This document shows, piece after piece, positions 24,894-37,100 of a DNA stretch of 64,000 nucleotides. Position numbers and translations under genes: made by a program. The notes under the pieces are model-generated. The model had not been told where the DNA came from and did no database searches. It saw only the letters and a program-made list of their open reading frames with translations. Location of the stretch: NCBI GenBank assembly GCA_022813625.1, contig JAKLMB010000009.1, positions 372,001 to 436,000 on the forward strand, in the 5' to 3' direction. The DNA comes from Aaosphaeria pasadenensis (taxonomy: Eukaryota; Ascomycota; Dothideomycetes; Pleosporales). How positions within the stretch are numbered: the first letter of the stretch is position 1; each line of letters starts with the position of its first letter.

Positions 24894-26675
24894 TCAGATG
24901 AACTGGAAAATAGTCTCCGCTTCCTCCCCTCGCTCAATGAGTTGGCTGGCTTCGCCGTCCATCCACCCATCGATGTAGCACTCCCCGACAAACTTCCACT
25001 CCTCCCCAGACTCAGCTTTCCTCACTACATACAGCATCTGTCCGCCCCAGAGTGCAACCACTGAGTCCCCTTCCTTCACCGCAGTGGGACCAAGAGCTAG
25101 CTTCCCGCTTTCTGTAACGAACATGGACCTATAGGCTGTGTACTTCCAGACTGCTTCCCGCGCGGCATTGCCGTCGCCAACCGACTCAACCAAATCTCCA
25201 AGCCCAGCAATCTCGGTCAGTATGTCGGGTCGAAGTCGGTCAGGGTCGATGGTGTTCAGGAATGCGGCGAAATGTAGAACATACTCGTTGTCTGTACTAA
25301 AATCGAAATGCCCATCGGCGTCCCGCGCTGCAGTCAAGGTCTGGCAGAGCGTCTGCAATGAAATACCTTTGGCGTGCTCTAGACACCATTCTAAGAGGCA
25401 TGTAAGACTGAGTAAAGCGTTCTCCATGCTAACAGGCTTTTGTCCGTCCTCGATCTCTGTGACCTTGTCCAAGATAATGCCTTTGAGTGAAACGTGAGAC
25501 TTTGGAGACATGGTGTCAGGGAGCAAGGTCAAATCAAGATCTCTGCCCTTTCCTGCGTTGTGTCTATGTTCTTCTCTGATGCCGATGAGGGAGAATCTCG
25601 CTGTTTTCACAGTCCAGTCCGGTATCCAAGATGGCAAATTGACTTCATTGTCTTGGCTGTCGAAGTCGGGGTCGGTGTGAACCGTGTAGCTCAAGAGGTT
25701 TAGGTTTTTTTGTTGTTTGATCATCTTCAAGGCAACTTGCGTATACACTTCAGCAACGGAGTGGGTGCAATCAGGCTGAAGGAAGACTTCCTCTTCCACG
25801 TCGCCTGTCTTTGTTGGAAGCCCGAGAAGACCGTAGACCTTATCTTGCTCCTTTGTCGCGTCGAATCCTCTTGCGACATCAAGTAGATCCAAGAATGAGG
25901 GCCGGAACTCTCCTCTTAGTGTGTCCATCGAAAGATGATGCATGAGCCATGCATTCTGCATCCCACGTCTTTCTAGTCGTACCAGGAGGTAGTAGTCTGC
26001 GTAGAACGCTTCGAGTGCATACCTAATGACGTTCCAATCGATCATTGCCTTGCCCCAGAGGAAAGAAGCCTTACCGGCATTGGTGATTTCTTGAAGAACC
26101 CAGATCCGAGTCCACCAGACATTGTTAAAAAGCGTCTCGACTGGAAGCCACCTATCATCCTCGGGGGACGGTATTGCTTCCGAGTACGGCATCTTGCGCA
26201 CACTGTTGCGCCTGTGGTTTGAAGTATAGGACAGTGGTTTATCGACTTGCGTATTTGCTACGGCGCAGAGGGTATCGAAGGCCTTGTGCGCTTCGTTCCG
26301 GTCGTCCTCTCCCAACCAGACAATCACCCTACAAGCTTTTTGATATACATGATGCATCATTCGCAACTGTTTGCTCTTTTCCACCATATCCTCTTGGTTG
26401 AGACAGAGTGCATCCACCCACATAACCCGCTCCTTATTCCTGTAACGAAGTCTTTGAAGAGCATCGTACAAATTCCGCTGAATAAACTTGGTATGGCCAT
26501 TTACAGTGATTTTGGCTACTCCGCCGCGGAGGTGCCAGACGTAGCTCAATGCTTCGTACTCGGGAACAGGACTAGAAACGTCTAACCGTGCAGGCTCGAG
26601 TGTGCAGACGATGCGTTTGTTCCATCGACTCGAGTGGATCCGCAACAGGCGGATAGAGTTGGTATATGGAAGCAT
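24894..26675 (-). CDS. Heterokaryon incompatibility (HET) domain protein
   Basis: HET domains occur in fungal self/non-self recognition proteins whose activation leads to hyphal cell death. The uninterrupted minus-strand frame gives 593 residues from the ATG at 26675 (MLPYTNSIRLLRIHSS); an ATG at 26810 would add 45 residues unlike other HET proteins, so I prefer the inner one. HET hallmarks run from about residue 40 to 190: EYEALSYVW, the IDALCINQ-type motif MWVDALCLNQED, the QLRMMHHVY segment and VIVWLGEDD. The C-terminus has the usual GECYIDGWMDGEA closing motif. No NACHT, WD or ankyrin repeats follow, so this is the simple HET-6/Tol-like form. The gene stands alone, in divergent orientation to a sugar transporter. 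It could be an incompatibility gene or one of the many HET genes of unknown role. Confidence 0.88.
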   Translation of the reverse strand: MLPYTNSIRLLRIHSSRWNKRIVCTLEPARLDVSSPVPEYEALSYVWHLRGGVAKITVNGHTKFIQRNLYDALQRLRYRNKERVMWVDALCLNQEDMVEKSKQLRMMHHVYQKACRVIVWLGEDDRNEAHKAFDTLCAVANTQVDKPLSYTSNHRRNSVRKMPYSEAIPSPEDDRWLPVETLFNNVWWTRIWVLQEITNAGKASFLWGKAMIDWNVIRYALEAFYADYYLLVRLERRGMQNAWLMHHLSMDTLRGEFRPSFLDLLDVARGFDATKEQDKVYGLLGLPTKTGDVEEEVFLQPDCTHSVAEVYTQVALKMIKQQKNLNLLSYTVHTDPDFDSQDNEVNLPSWIPDWTVKTARFSLIGIREEHRHNAGKGRDLDLTLLPDTMSPKSHVSLKGIILDKVTEIEDGQKPVSMENALLSLTCLLEWCLEHAKGISLQTLCQTLTAARDADGHFDFSTDNEYVLHFAAFLNTIDPDRLRPDILTEIAGLGDLVESVGDGNAAREAVWKYTAYRSMFVTESGKLALGPTAVKEGDSVVALWGGQMLYVVRKAESGEEWKFVGECYIDGWMDGEASQLIERGEEAETIFQFI

Positions 26676-28261
26676 TTTGTATAGTGGCGATCGATGAGGG
26701 ACTAAACATGCAATACATGTCTTGAAAAAAGAATTTATAAGTGCGAGTCTTGCAGCGAAAAGACCTATGTGAACGCATTTTTCTTGATATGACTCGATCG
26801 TGACTGCCATCGTGTTTGTTTGTCACGTCGATTCCCCAGGTTTCGCTGCCTCAGTGGGACTTTGATTCACCAAACGTCGAGCAGGCTGTGTCGATATGAT
26901 GGACGAACGCAAATGATAAGTGAAGAGAGCTATGCAGTGAATGCATGATTTGTGTATTGTTCGTTGATAGAGGTCGCCCCTCGAAGTCGATCGTCTGGAA
27001 CTGTGACATAGAAGACTTGTCTCTGTATGAGCCGCAACTGGGATTGTCCTTTTGACATGTTGTTTGCTCTGTGTCAAGGGGCGAAGGAGGGGCATTTCCC
27101 ACATGTGTGGCACACCGTGGTGGTACAAGAGTGAGGCTGATAGGCCAGGCTGAAAGCGATTCGGCTATGGGACGATGTTGCGCAGATGACTGCCGCCGAG
27201 GCGGAGCCTCAGCCTTCTCGCATGTCTCTCTACATCATCTCCATTTCCATTTCGGCAAAGAGTAGGTTATGGTCGGACTTGATCATTGAAGAAAAGAAAA
27301 AAAATTGAAGGCGATGGTGAGTTAGCAGAGTCCGGTCATCGGTCTGGATCTAAAGATCATTGAATATCATGAACGGTGGACTGATCGGGTGTTGATGACT
27401 CGTAGCAATGGCCTCCTGGGCCAGCAAAGCCCAGAAAGGACTCGTTTCGCAATGTGATGCCGCCACGATCTCGAATTTGCGAGAAGTTTGAATATTGATG
27501 CTTGAAATGGGAAGTCATAGCCTCTGTACAAATAATCTATGACAATATGTACGGATTCTTTGCCGAACAATACCCGTGCAGTGAATGGCCAAGAGGCGGA
27601 AAGACACCCGTGCTGCAGTCGCCCTCCTCTTCTCATACACACGGTACATCGGATAGAGCCTAGTGCAGTGGTGTCAAAGGGGCTTCTTGTACAGTAATCT
27701 GCGGAGGGCGAGTAATAGTTGAGCCTCCTCGAGTAGATTGCCCCAAAATGCCTCCAGCTCGAAAGGCTTGTTTCTGCTTCGATCTCGTGATGGCCTCACG
27801 CCCAAGGGCTGGGCAGGTCTACCGGTTACTGGAATGCGCATGGCTCTGCGCCACGTGGAAAAGGCATGGAATTGCAAGTCCCGAAGTTGTGCCAGGCAAT
27901 TCCCAAAACATCTCGACATGATGATGGAGGTCCCTTCGCATCGCTGGACTGTCCCCAAAGCGGATAAGACCCGAGTCCTCCACCCAATAGACAATTCTGG
28001 GCCCTCACCCGATACACACTACTCCAGACTTTCCTCCGCATTGTTGGTGAAGATCTATCCGGAGAACCGCCGAATGAAGAATTTCTACGATGCACCTTGT
28101 CCCCCATGGGGTCGTATAACCACCAGCATCACAAGGGTTCGAGACGTCACAGGAATACAAGAAGAAGCCTCTGGACGTGCCTTTGAGATCGACATCGCTT
28201 GCTTCACCATCACGACAATCAGAGCTACTGAGCTCCATACAACCTCATCGACATTACCACC
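26676..28261. other. Divergent promoter region between the HET gene and the sugar transporter
   Basis: This 1.6-kb stretch must hold the promoters of both flanking genes. I see no clear TATA box. A plus-strand open frame of 175 codons (27738-28265) ends with a TGA that overlaps the transporter ATG as ATGA. Minus-strand frames are also open here (27994-27674; 28612-28085). None matches a known family. Confidence 0.45.
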
Positions 28262-30216
28262 ATGACTTCTCGCCAAGAAAAGACGGAGATTGTGGAGACA
28301 AACGAACATGTCCCTGTCGACCTGAACTCTGACTCTGCTGCTCAACTTGGTCATCTTGCCAACGCCGAAGATCACGAGACTGGCAAGCTTGCTTCCTTCA
28401 AGAAGTATCCTTGGGCGTGTCTTTGGTCTCTGTATGCGGTCTGGCTCGTGTTGCTCGTCTCTTTTGAAAATCAAGCCGCCGGTGTTGTCATCAGTATCCC
28501 TGAATTCCGAAAGGATTTCGGACATCCTCTCCCAGATGGCTCGGGTTATGTGATTGAGGCGAATTGGCAGAGTGCCTTCCAAGGTGCTCCCGTTGCTTCG
28601 TGAGTGTTCCATCTGGTCTTGATTATTCTCGCCACAGGCTAATGCTCGTACAGCGCTATCGTTGGTGCTCTTGGTTGCGGACAGCTCGCAGATTGGATCG
28701 GTCGCCGCATGGTTGTTTTGGGCTGCTTGGTTGTGTCATTTGCTGCGATCACTATGGAATTTGTCTCTACCTCCAATGAGCTCTTCTTTGGCGGCAAATT
28801 CCTTAACGGATTCGCAACTGGTGCCCTTGCATCTCTCACCGTCAGTAAGTAACGTCCTTTTGACGTTATCTACCAGTGTGTATTCTAATTGTGATACAGC
28901 CTACATTGGAGAGATTGCTCCATTGGCCCTTCGAGGTCTGTTGACCTGCTTGTCTGCTTTGGCATATACCTTTGGTAAGGCGCCTCGAACATAGATTTTG
29001 TCTCAACGTAGTTGGTGATGCTAACGAAATGTTCAATAGGCCCCCTAACAGTCGCTCTTATTATCAACTCCATTGGAACGTATCCTAACCGATGGGCATA
29101 CCGATCCGTGTTCTGCGCTCAGTACGGTTTTGCTGCCATCGCCGCCCTCATTTGGCCCTTCATGCCTGAGTTAGTGCATCAACACTTGTCACGAGAAGTC
29201 AATGACTGACAAATATCAGATCCCCATGGTGGTTGGCCTCCAAGGAGCGACACGACGATGCTCTCAAGGCTTTGAACAAGCTTGGACACAAGGGCGCTGA
29301 AGGCCAGAAGAAACTTGCTCTCATCAACGTGACACTCCAGGAAGTGCGAAAGGAGACCGAGGACACAACATATCTCGAATGCTTCCGCAAGTCCAACCTT
29401 CGCCGTACCATCATTTCTATTGCCCCGCTCTCTATCCAGGCCCTTTCTGGCATCGCATTCGCTGCCTCTTACTCGACCTACTACATGCAGCTCGCTGGCT
29501 TCTCCACCGAGATGAGCTTCAAGCTCCAGATCGTGCAGCAAGTCATCTCCTTGCTCGGAAACGTCATGTCCTGGTAAGCCCCCGCCGACCCACTCCCCCA
29601 TTTGTTTATACTTACAAATTTGCTCTAGGTACCTTGTCGATCGCGTCGGACGACGAAACCTAACCTTCTACGGCCTCCTCATCCTTACCGTCATCCTCTT
29701 CCTCATGGCCGGCCTCGCAACCCTCGAGACCGTCGGCGGCAACAAGGGCGCCGTGTCCATGATCCTCCTCTACTGCTGGTGGTATAACGTGACGATCGGC
29801 GCGACCGCCTACACGATCCTGTGCGAGGTCTCTACGTCGAGGCTGCGCGTCAAGACCATCTCGATTGGTATCGCCTGCCAGAGCATGCTCAACATGATGT
29901 GGTCTTTCGTCCTCCCCTACCTGTTCAACCCCGACAAGCTCAACCTCGGCGGCCGCCTCGGCTTCATCTTCGGCGGTTTGGCCGTCATCTGCTTGGTCTA
30001 CCTCTGGTTCTACCAGCCCGAGACCGCAGGACGCTCTTTCGAGGTTAGTAACATTTCGTCCCGGAAACTAAATTTGAAGATGAGAATGCTAATTCGTCAT
30101 AATAGGAGTTGGATGAGATGTTCATCAAGCGCGTCCCTGCCAGGAAGTTCAAGGAATACCGAACGGACGCCCAGGCTATGAGCGAGGCCGTCAAGGAGAA
30201 GGAGGGCACTTTCTAA
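28262..30216 (+). CDS. Major facilitator superfamily sugar transporter (alpha-glucoside/maltose permease type)
   Basis: A plasma-membrane sugar:proton symporter of the fungal SP family is the likely role. Seven exons: 28262-28599, 28654-28844, 28900-28974, 29040-29169, 29220-29573, 29629-30043, 30106-30216. All introns are GT-AG, 50-65 nt; phases close to 537 residues. Family marks in order: a polar N-tail; the loop 2-3 motif ADWIGRRM; YIGEIAPLALRG after helix 4; RWAYRSVFCAQY; the MPESPWWL motif ending the first half; VDRVGRRNLT in the second half; and a closing PETAGRSFEELDEMF (PETKG class). The whole agrees with 12 helices. Resemblance to fungal MAL-type permeases suggests alpha-glucosides as substrate, but this is not proven by the sequence. 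Downstream it faces the TCP11-type gene tail to tail. Confidence 0.9.
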
Positions 30217-31241
30217 TTTGCTCTCAAATAGGAGAACAACATAGATGAGAAGTAATATTGAAGAATGTAGTACCGCATCTACTGCTGGCACTATATATAT
30301 TGTATACAAGACATGGAATGCCGAATGAAGAGAATATGATGAATCCATTAATCATTGGAGATGGACAATAGAGCCATCACTTTTAAAAATCATCTGCTAC
30401 TCGAGTGATGTTCGATATGTGGTCGTGATATGCGTCCTACAAGTTATTCGCCTGGGCCAAAATAATGGCCAGTATCATCCTGGGTACTCACTCTTATCTC
30501 GCCATCAGATAAAGGAACAGAGATCTGATTTGGGGCTAGCATATTGCACGGAAGCTATTGATATATTGTGGGGCAAAAAGAGAATCTGGGGAGAGGGATT
30601 ATTGTTAATCCCCAGGTCCCACTTCCCGACCCAACAGCGAATGACTGGCCATCGACCATCTTCAAGCTTACCTATTGTCGAATTGGTACTCCATACTCCA
30701 GTGGACAACAAGGTACAGTGGGGACCGAAGTCACTGCGTCATTTGCCGATTCCCCATGTGCCCAAGCTTGTAGTACGTACGTACCAAAACCTGAAGGGTA
30801 GTGAACATGCAACCGATTGATAAAGAAACCAATGTGGCGGGCCACCTCCATCTGCGGACTTCATTCGGAGGGAATGAAATCAATAGGGCAAATCACGAAA
30901 CGTTGATGTGAAAGAATAATATCAATGTCATTAGTCCGTAATCGCGAGCAGGGCTCAGCGATTGTTTCCCTCCAGAATCCTTCCCTAACCATAAGAATAT
31001 ATATGTGCGGGGACATTGAGTCCGATGATATCTCAACCAAGCAAATAAAAACCCAGATAGCCAACCTCGCGTGATGCCAATGCTCCCACTCACCAACGCC
31101 ATGTGAAAGACATACGGGCGAACCCAAATGAATAAAAAGACAGTGCAAACGATAAGAAATAGTCAGGGCTCTAGAGATAGGAGTTGGCACCAGACCAAAG
31201 AACCATTTAGAGTACCCAAGAGAAAGATAGTATCAATAATT
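30217..31241. other. Convergent spacer between transporter and TCP11-type gene
   Basis: About 1 kb between two 3' ends; it should hold both transcript ends. Open frames (plus 30419-30820, minus 30861-31190) show no domain. I see nothing else. Confidence 0.5.
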
Positions 31242-34166
31242 TCATGCGGAACTTGACGTGGAGGTAGTCGAGTCATTGCTGCTTGACCTGCTCAACTCCT
31301 CGCCATCGGCACCTTGTCGCTCCAACTCCTCAGCAATCTCCTCGTACCACTTTCCGTGTGCTTTTCGGTCCACTTCACTAACCCTTCCAAGTTGCTCGAC
31401 AATGTCGCCGACTTGCCCGACAAATTCTGGGAGACCGGTAGTAGCGAGGCTCTCAGTAGCGGTGCTGGCTGCCTTGACTCGCTCGCCCGAGCTGCTTGCA
31501 GAGACACGGTTGAAGATGTGAGTTTTCAGGCGCTGGAACAGGACTTTCATGACAGGATCGGTCAGCTTGCCTGATTCAGCCTGGGTAAGTAGGCGATTGA
31601 TAGTCGACGAAAGCTGCGCGCGGGTGGATGGTGGCATGGGATGTGAGGATTCCAAAAGCGAAAGAATCTTGGAGGGCGTAGCCGGGTCCTTCAAGTAGCC
31701 ATCCTTGAGCGACTCTAGTACACGGTTGGCCTCGTGCTTCCATTGTGAGCGAACATCCCGCTTCAGGAGATTCTTGGCTGTCAAAAGAATTCCGCCGATC
31801 GTGGTGATGCGAAGGGCGTCTGCTCGAATGCGCGAGATGCGGGCACGGTCGAGCTCCAGTGTCTCTGGGAGTTCAGAGTCCCTCAGTGCGGTTGTCGCAA
31901 TGGCGAGATCAACCAAGCCACGCGCGTAAATCTTCTGGGGCGTAGGGCGGTTCACCGGATTGGGGTCGTTCCATGGATCGCGGCGGTCAGCTTCGGTGTG
32001 CATGTTGACAGCAGCACTACGCCACCAACGTCGTGTTCGCTTCAGCGTTATTCTTCCGGCCTCCAGGTCTTCCGAAAACATACGCTGCTCATAACCGGCA
32101 GCTTCTTTCATCAGAGTTGGCGCAGCACTCAACAGCAAAAAGTTGGAGTAGTCGAGAGAGAGAAGATCAATGACGTGAAGAAGTTTGAACAGCTTCTCAA
32201 TCATTTCCGGAACAGTTCCATCCTCTCTCAGTTCTGTTGCAAGCGCGTTCACCTCAGCGTCGCGGAACGGGGCGCAGAGCTTGGGAAGAATACTGGCGAT
32301 GAAGTTGAAGAACTTCTCATATGAGAAAATTCCCTGTGAACATTGTCTGTTAATTAGATCCGGATCCAGAGTCTCACTGATAAGAGTATGCATTGAGTTG
32401 CCGGGCTTCAACAGGCGTAGCAGTTTCGCCCTGATATTATCAGCCATAGCAACCGTCCACAATGCACCCTCCCCAGTCTCGAAGCCTCGGCACATTGCAT
32501 CACAAAGCTCACGGTTAAGAGCATCCCTCAAGTCGGCGGTTGGCGAGGCATCGACTCGATATTCTTTATCGATAGAGAGTTCGTGCACGAGGACGCGGTT
32601 GGTCGGAACCACGGTAAAGACTTTTGATAGCGAGTTCGCCTGATGTCCGTTGTGCGAATTATTGGACTCAGATAGTTCAGACACGGCTGCATTCTGCGCT
32701 CTTGCACTCTCCTCGGAAATTGGTGTGTCTGAAGACGCCGAATCAATGGCAACGCGAGGACGAGCAATTTCGCCAGCAGGCTTCTTCTTCGGTCGAGACC
32801 TGCGGCTCTCTCGAATAGCTTTTCGTATCAAAGCCAGAGCTCTGTCTGGCCCTGCGAGCTTTTTGATCTTACTGAGTAGGATAGCTTGGTTATCTCTGAT
32901 ACCATTTCTGTATTCGTTGGCTACCTCATCTACGGTATCGTCCTTGACGCTTTGCCAGATGGCGTCGAGACTGACGAAGGAAGCAATCATCGTTTCGATG
33001 AGAGTTGTCGAATCTCTTGCTTTCCAGTCATTGAAGGCAGTCATGAAAGCGCCGTGGGCCAGGGAGACGGTCTCCAACCAGGTCGGAGAGGGGGTGAAGC
33101 GGTTGGACGGTGCCAACTTGGAGAGGGCGGATTCAAATGAGATTATGAGGTCTTTGGCCTTGGTGATGAGGTCCTGCTCTTGGTCGCCATCCCGACTCAA
33201 CACATGAGCTGGGTGACCCAGAATGAGGTATGTGGAGAGGAAGGTCCGTACAGATGACTTAGTAGAGGTCGCATCTCCTTCCGATAGCAAGCCGAAATGT
33301 GACATTATCTTCTCGGTTACGGTGAGCACCTTGTCCTCTGCAAGGAGCGCGGTGATGTCTTCGAAGCTGGTAGCATGCACCTTGTCGATGGATAGACCCA
33401 GGTCCAACCAGCCATCCACTAGCTTCCTTCGTGTTCGTGTTCGCCATGCATGTTGGATCCTTTCGGCAGCGGCATCAGTGGTTAGGACAGGCTTTGGAAT
33501 AGCTTTCTTGGGTTCGTTCGTGGGTGAGCTTGCGGTCCTAGGCCGGCGCATGTTGCGCTTGTATTCAAGTCTCCTCTTTTCCGCTTCAGCGAGCCGTTCC
33601 TCCATTTCCAATCTGTACCTCCGCTCTTCAGCGGCCTTACGCTCCTTCATGTCTTCTGCAACCTTCTTTGCGCGGCGAACCTCTTCGGCGCATGCTGCAG
33701 CGACCTGTGCAAGGTGTCGCTCACGAGCTTGTTGGGCAGCCAAGACCCTCTCTTCGCTGTTGGAGTTGCGGGGTGTTGCTTTGGCCAGCGCAGCCCGCAA
33801 ACGGACCTGTTCGGCATGTGCGGCTCGGTCTGCGAGTCTTGCTTTGCGTGATTCAAGAATAGATGCGCGGCGGAGATGCTGAGCGACGTGGTGGTTCTGA
33901 CACGTGCTGCGAAAGGAGCGGTTGGAGGTATGCGAATGGGTAGAGGAGATGGAGTTGCGACGCGACGAGGCCGCAGACGATTTCCGGCGATTGTTCGAGG
34001 AGCGGTAGAACCGAGCAGCAATCCGCGGAGGAGGCGCAAACGTCCCGCCGCTTTGTTCGGCATCATCGGGGAGGGGGAACATGTCGGGTTCCTCTGGTAT
34101 TTCGTCGCTTACGGTCAGCTCTGAAGCGATTAACGGAGCGTCCGAGTCTGAAAATGAGTGGTCCAT
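31242..34166 (-). CDS. SOK1: TCP11 family protein (Sok1-like) with IQ motif
   Basis: A single open frame of 974 residues from the ATG at 34166. Residues 1-100 are acidic then Ser/Arg-rich. Residues 100-206 are a highly charged Ala/Arg/Glu stretch that looks like a long helix or coiled coil (EEVRRAKKVAEDMKERKAAE). An IQ-type calmodulin-binding motif, ERIQHAWRTRTRRK, is at about 236-250. From about 540 to 950 comes the TCP11 domain, with RDALNRELCDAM, the segment QGIFSYEKFFNFIAS, KLCAPFRDAEVNALA, and SLDYSNFLLLSAAP. Yeast SOK1 of this family was found as a suppressor of loss of cAMP-dependent kinase; the molecular role in filamentous fungi is unclear. Ser/Glu/Thr-rich C-terminal tail. No intron is needed. 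Long spacers lie on the 5' side. Confidence 0.85.
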   Translation of the reverse strand: MDHSFSDSDAPLIASELTVSDEIPEEPDMFPLPDDAEQSGGTFAPPPRIAARFYRSSNNRRKSSAASSRRNSISSTHSHTSNRSFRSTCQNHHVAQHLRRASILESRKARLADRAAHAEQVRLRAALAKATPRNSNSEERVLAAQQARERHLAQVAAACAEEVRRAKKVAEDMKERKAAEERRYRLEMEERLAEAEKRRLEYKRNMRRPRTASSPTNEPKKAIPKPVLTTDAAAERIQHAWRTRTRRKLVDGWLDLGLSIDKVHATSFEDITALLAEDKVLTVTEKIMSHFGLLSEGDATSTKSSVRTFLSTYLILGHPAHVLSRDGDQEQDLITKAKDLIISFESALSKLAPSNRFTPSPTWLETVSLAHGAFMTAFNDWKARDSTTLIETMIASFVSLDAIWQSVKDDTVDEVANEYRNGIRDNQAILLSKIKKLAGPDRALALIRKAIRESRRSRPKKKPAGEIARPRVAIDSASSDTPISEESARAQNAAVSELSESNNSHNGHQANSLSKVFTVVPTNRVLVHELSIDKEYRVDASPTADLRDALNRELCDAMCRGFETGEGALWTVAMADNIRAKLLRLLKPGNSMHTLISETLDPDLINRQCSQGIFSYEKFFNFIASILPKLCAPFRDAEVNALATELREDGTVPEMIEKLFKLLHVIDLLSLDYSNFLLLSAAPTLMKEAAGYEQRMFSEDLEAGRITLKRTRRWWRSAAVNMHTEADRRDPWNDPNPVNRPTPQKIYARGLVDLAIATTALRDSELPETLELDRARISRIRADALRITTIGGILLTAKNLLKRDVRSQWKHEANRVLESLKDGYLKDPATPSKILSLLESSHPMPPSTRAQLSSTINRLLTQAESGKLTDPVMKVLFQRLKTHIFNRVSASSSGERVKAASTATESLATTGLPEFVGQVGDIVEQLGRVSEVDRKAHGKWYEEIAEELERQGADGEELSRSSSNDSTTSTSSSA

Positions 34167-37100
34167 GGTGACGACACCTGGGAGAGAGGATGTCTTGTAT
34201 AGTATGCGTTGAGTGTCGTTAAGGGGGAATCGCCGCGCGAGTGTGTCGAATAAGTGTAGGATGACGAAGGAGGAGGGAGGGGGAAGTCGAGGTCATAAAG
34301 TTGGTGAAACGAAGCACGGTAAGCAAGCGGGTCAGTTCGTGTTTGGTAGTAAATCAATACGAAATGAGAGGAAGCGAGAAGAAGGGCCAGGAATAGAAAG
34401 GAGCACAATGGTCGAGAAGTGAAGCTTAGAGAAGGGGAGGGCTGCGATGGGGGTAGCAAAGCGAGTGCTGCTGTTAGGGTTTGGGGATACTGTAGGGTGG
34501 CTGGGAGAGTAGTAGTGGTAGTGGTAGTGAGTGTGTGATTTGGATTGTCAATGATGATGATAGATAGGGTAGTCGTCCCTCGTACCAAGGAAGATGAGAT
34601 TTGAAGATGGAACGAGGATAGCGCCGGCCGCTGGTTGCGCCATCCGCCATCCGCCTGCCCTCGTCTCCCTGCCTGCCTTATCATTGGATCGTGCACTGGA
34701 CCAGATGGAAGCGACTGGAACGTCGATCACGTAAACCTTTCTCGACCTCATCCTCAGCCTTACAACATAGACACTTATCAAACATCGTATACAATATACG
34801 GTATACAGTACAATAACAATGGCAAATATGGTCGTACATTTCTGCAGCCTCTGGTCTACGTGGAAACATATGATAGAACCGTTCGTCCCTTGGTTCGCAA
34901 CTCGTATCTAACTGGACCGATCAAGTCTGTCCGCATCCGGAAGATTGCCTGCTTTCACAGGCAAATCACGTCGTCGAGGACACCTTTCAAAGGATCACAT
35001 AATTATTTATATGGTCGATATGGTGTCTGCAGCGAGAAGTCAGCAAATAATACCAATCCACGTAGGTACGCATACTCCATCTCCCTCCGATTCCTGATTG
35101 GATCATTCACCACTTTTGACAATATCCCCCCTTTGAATTGTGCCGCGAGCTCCAGTAAGCGGAACGCGCCTGGTTCGTGCAAAAAGACACTTCTGTAGAA
35201 AGCATGTTTAGCAACTGTAATATCATATATGATGATGCTGAGTGATCGAGATATTGATGCCCAATCGCCCAATTGCCCAATGTAAACGTCCAACAACTCC
35301 GCGAGCAAAAACGTTACTTTATATCAAATGCACAACGATTGCAGGGGCCCTTCCTTTTCCCTGGTTGAAAATGGCCAAAAGTTTACATATGCTTAAGTCT
35401 CTTCAATGTCTGAGCAGTATTATGATAACGTTCTATTGGGGGACTCATAGGCTATCTCTTCAACAGTACAATACGCACAGTGATCGGATTTGTTGCCGAG
35501 AGTAAAAGGTCGGATGTAGAAACATTGAAGAATCATCGCAATATATTGTCAGTTTGCTAATATAGTGATAATGCGTACTGGAGAAGACTTCTTAGCACCA
35601 AACATGAGAAGAGTGGACACAAGTTTCACGTAGCCTTCGTTTACGAATCCCAAAACGCCAATGATGCTCATAGCTTAAATCGTACCCATGTGTCTACACA
35701 GTTCTTTTTTTAGTCTAATGAAACGCCAATTCTTATCGTCCCAGATCCTGGAAATAATACCATATAAACCTTAAAGAACCAGAAAAGGATTTTGATCCAG
35801 TAAAAGATCTCCAAATACTGCTACATTATGAACTATCTACATCTTCCAGATCATACAAGAACACTAATTACCCCACAAACCCTACTCTATCTTCAATCTT
35901 TACGGGCTCAGGTGGGCAGTCACACCCTTTATCGTGTCTTTGCTGGGTCCCCCACGACCATTCACGATACAGCATCACGGTTGATTGACCAAGCAAGAAA
36001 TATATCTACTGCTCTTTTCTCGAGATCGTTCGTATTTATGCAAAAGCAAAAATTCCACATCTCGTTTACGAAGAGCAATTGCACCCCATCTCAGAGATCA
36101 CCTCAGCAATACCTCGACACCTCGCACGAACATTTCAAAGACGAAATGAAATGTCTTTATCATTGATCAATAACTTAGTTAGCCAACTTACACATTCGAA
36201 AACCGTTTCTTAGAACACGACTCAGACAACTTCACAAACAATGCTGACTGACTAAATATCTCACATGCCAACCATCTATACCAGAATTATAATCATATAG
36301 GGCCGTTGCGCGTCGCGTCGTGAGGCTTTGAATCTGTCCAGATTGTACGAATCGAAGTCATCAACATCACCCATATACAGCATAGGCAAAGTAAACTGTA
36401 GTAGAGTGTTGTCCTCAATCTATTGTTCAGATCACACTTAAAGCCATCCAAACCCCTCGGCTGTCCGTCCACGAACTGCTATAAGTACAATGGACGAACA
36501 CGGTATATCGTTCTCCCGCAAGTCATGCATGTAGTACCTAAGAATACTAATCTTCACATGTTCCCAGTTTCCACCTCTGCGTGTTGTCTTAGAAGTTCAA
36601 CAGAAGGGGGGAGAAAGGAGATGGATCATATGGTGCCGTGCATGGTGGGCGTATCTCGAAATCAAGTTGAGCTGGCATCTGTAAGGTCCCGAAATGTATG
36701 AGTATGAGGGAAGCCATTGGATGATACCTTGTAGAGCTCTCCGTGTCAGTCGATATAGCTGCGGGATTTTTGTCGATGTAGATGGGTGTGTTTGGTCAGG
36801 TGGCTGTCTTATTTGCATGGTGCTTCGTTGTTGATCGGTCGTCATGTCTTGTCTCTTCTCGTCTCGGTTTGACTTGTCTGCATCCTTGATCGACTGGGCG
36901 TTGGTGAATGTTGGCATGAGGTCAGTTATGTTGAGATGCAGGTTAAGCAAGATGCTGCGACCCCTCACAACATTCGATGCGGGTGAACGCAGGTGGATGG
37001 TTCACATGGTATTAGAGGTGGAAGGACGAACGAACAAGCGTCTACATCGAGAGCGATGGAGGCAGATGACCACTACTCTAAACTTTGGTTTTAGGCGACA

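Noticed and set aside
26675..26810. Longer N-terminus for the HET protein from the ATG at 26810
   Set aside because: The added 45 residues are unlike HET proteins, which usually start shortly before the first strand, as from the ATG at 26675.
35003..36166. Two frames (minus 35308-35003, plus 35828-36166) with protein-like composition
   Set aside because: No splice signals, family or neighbours to support them; possible but not supported.
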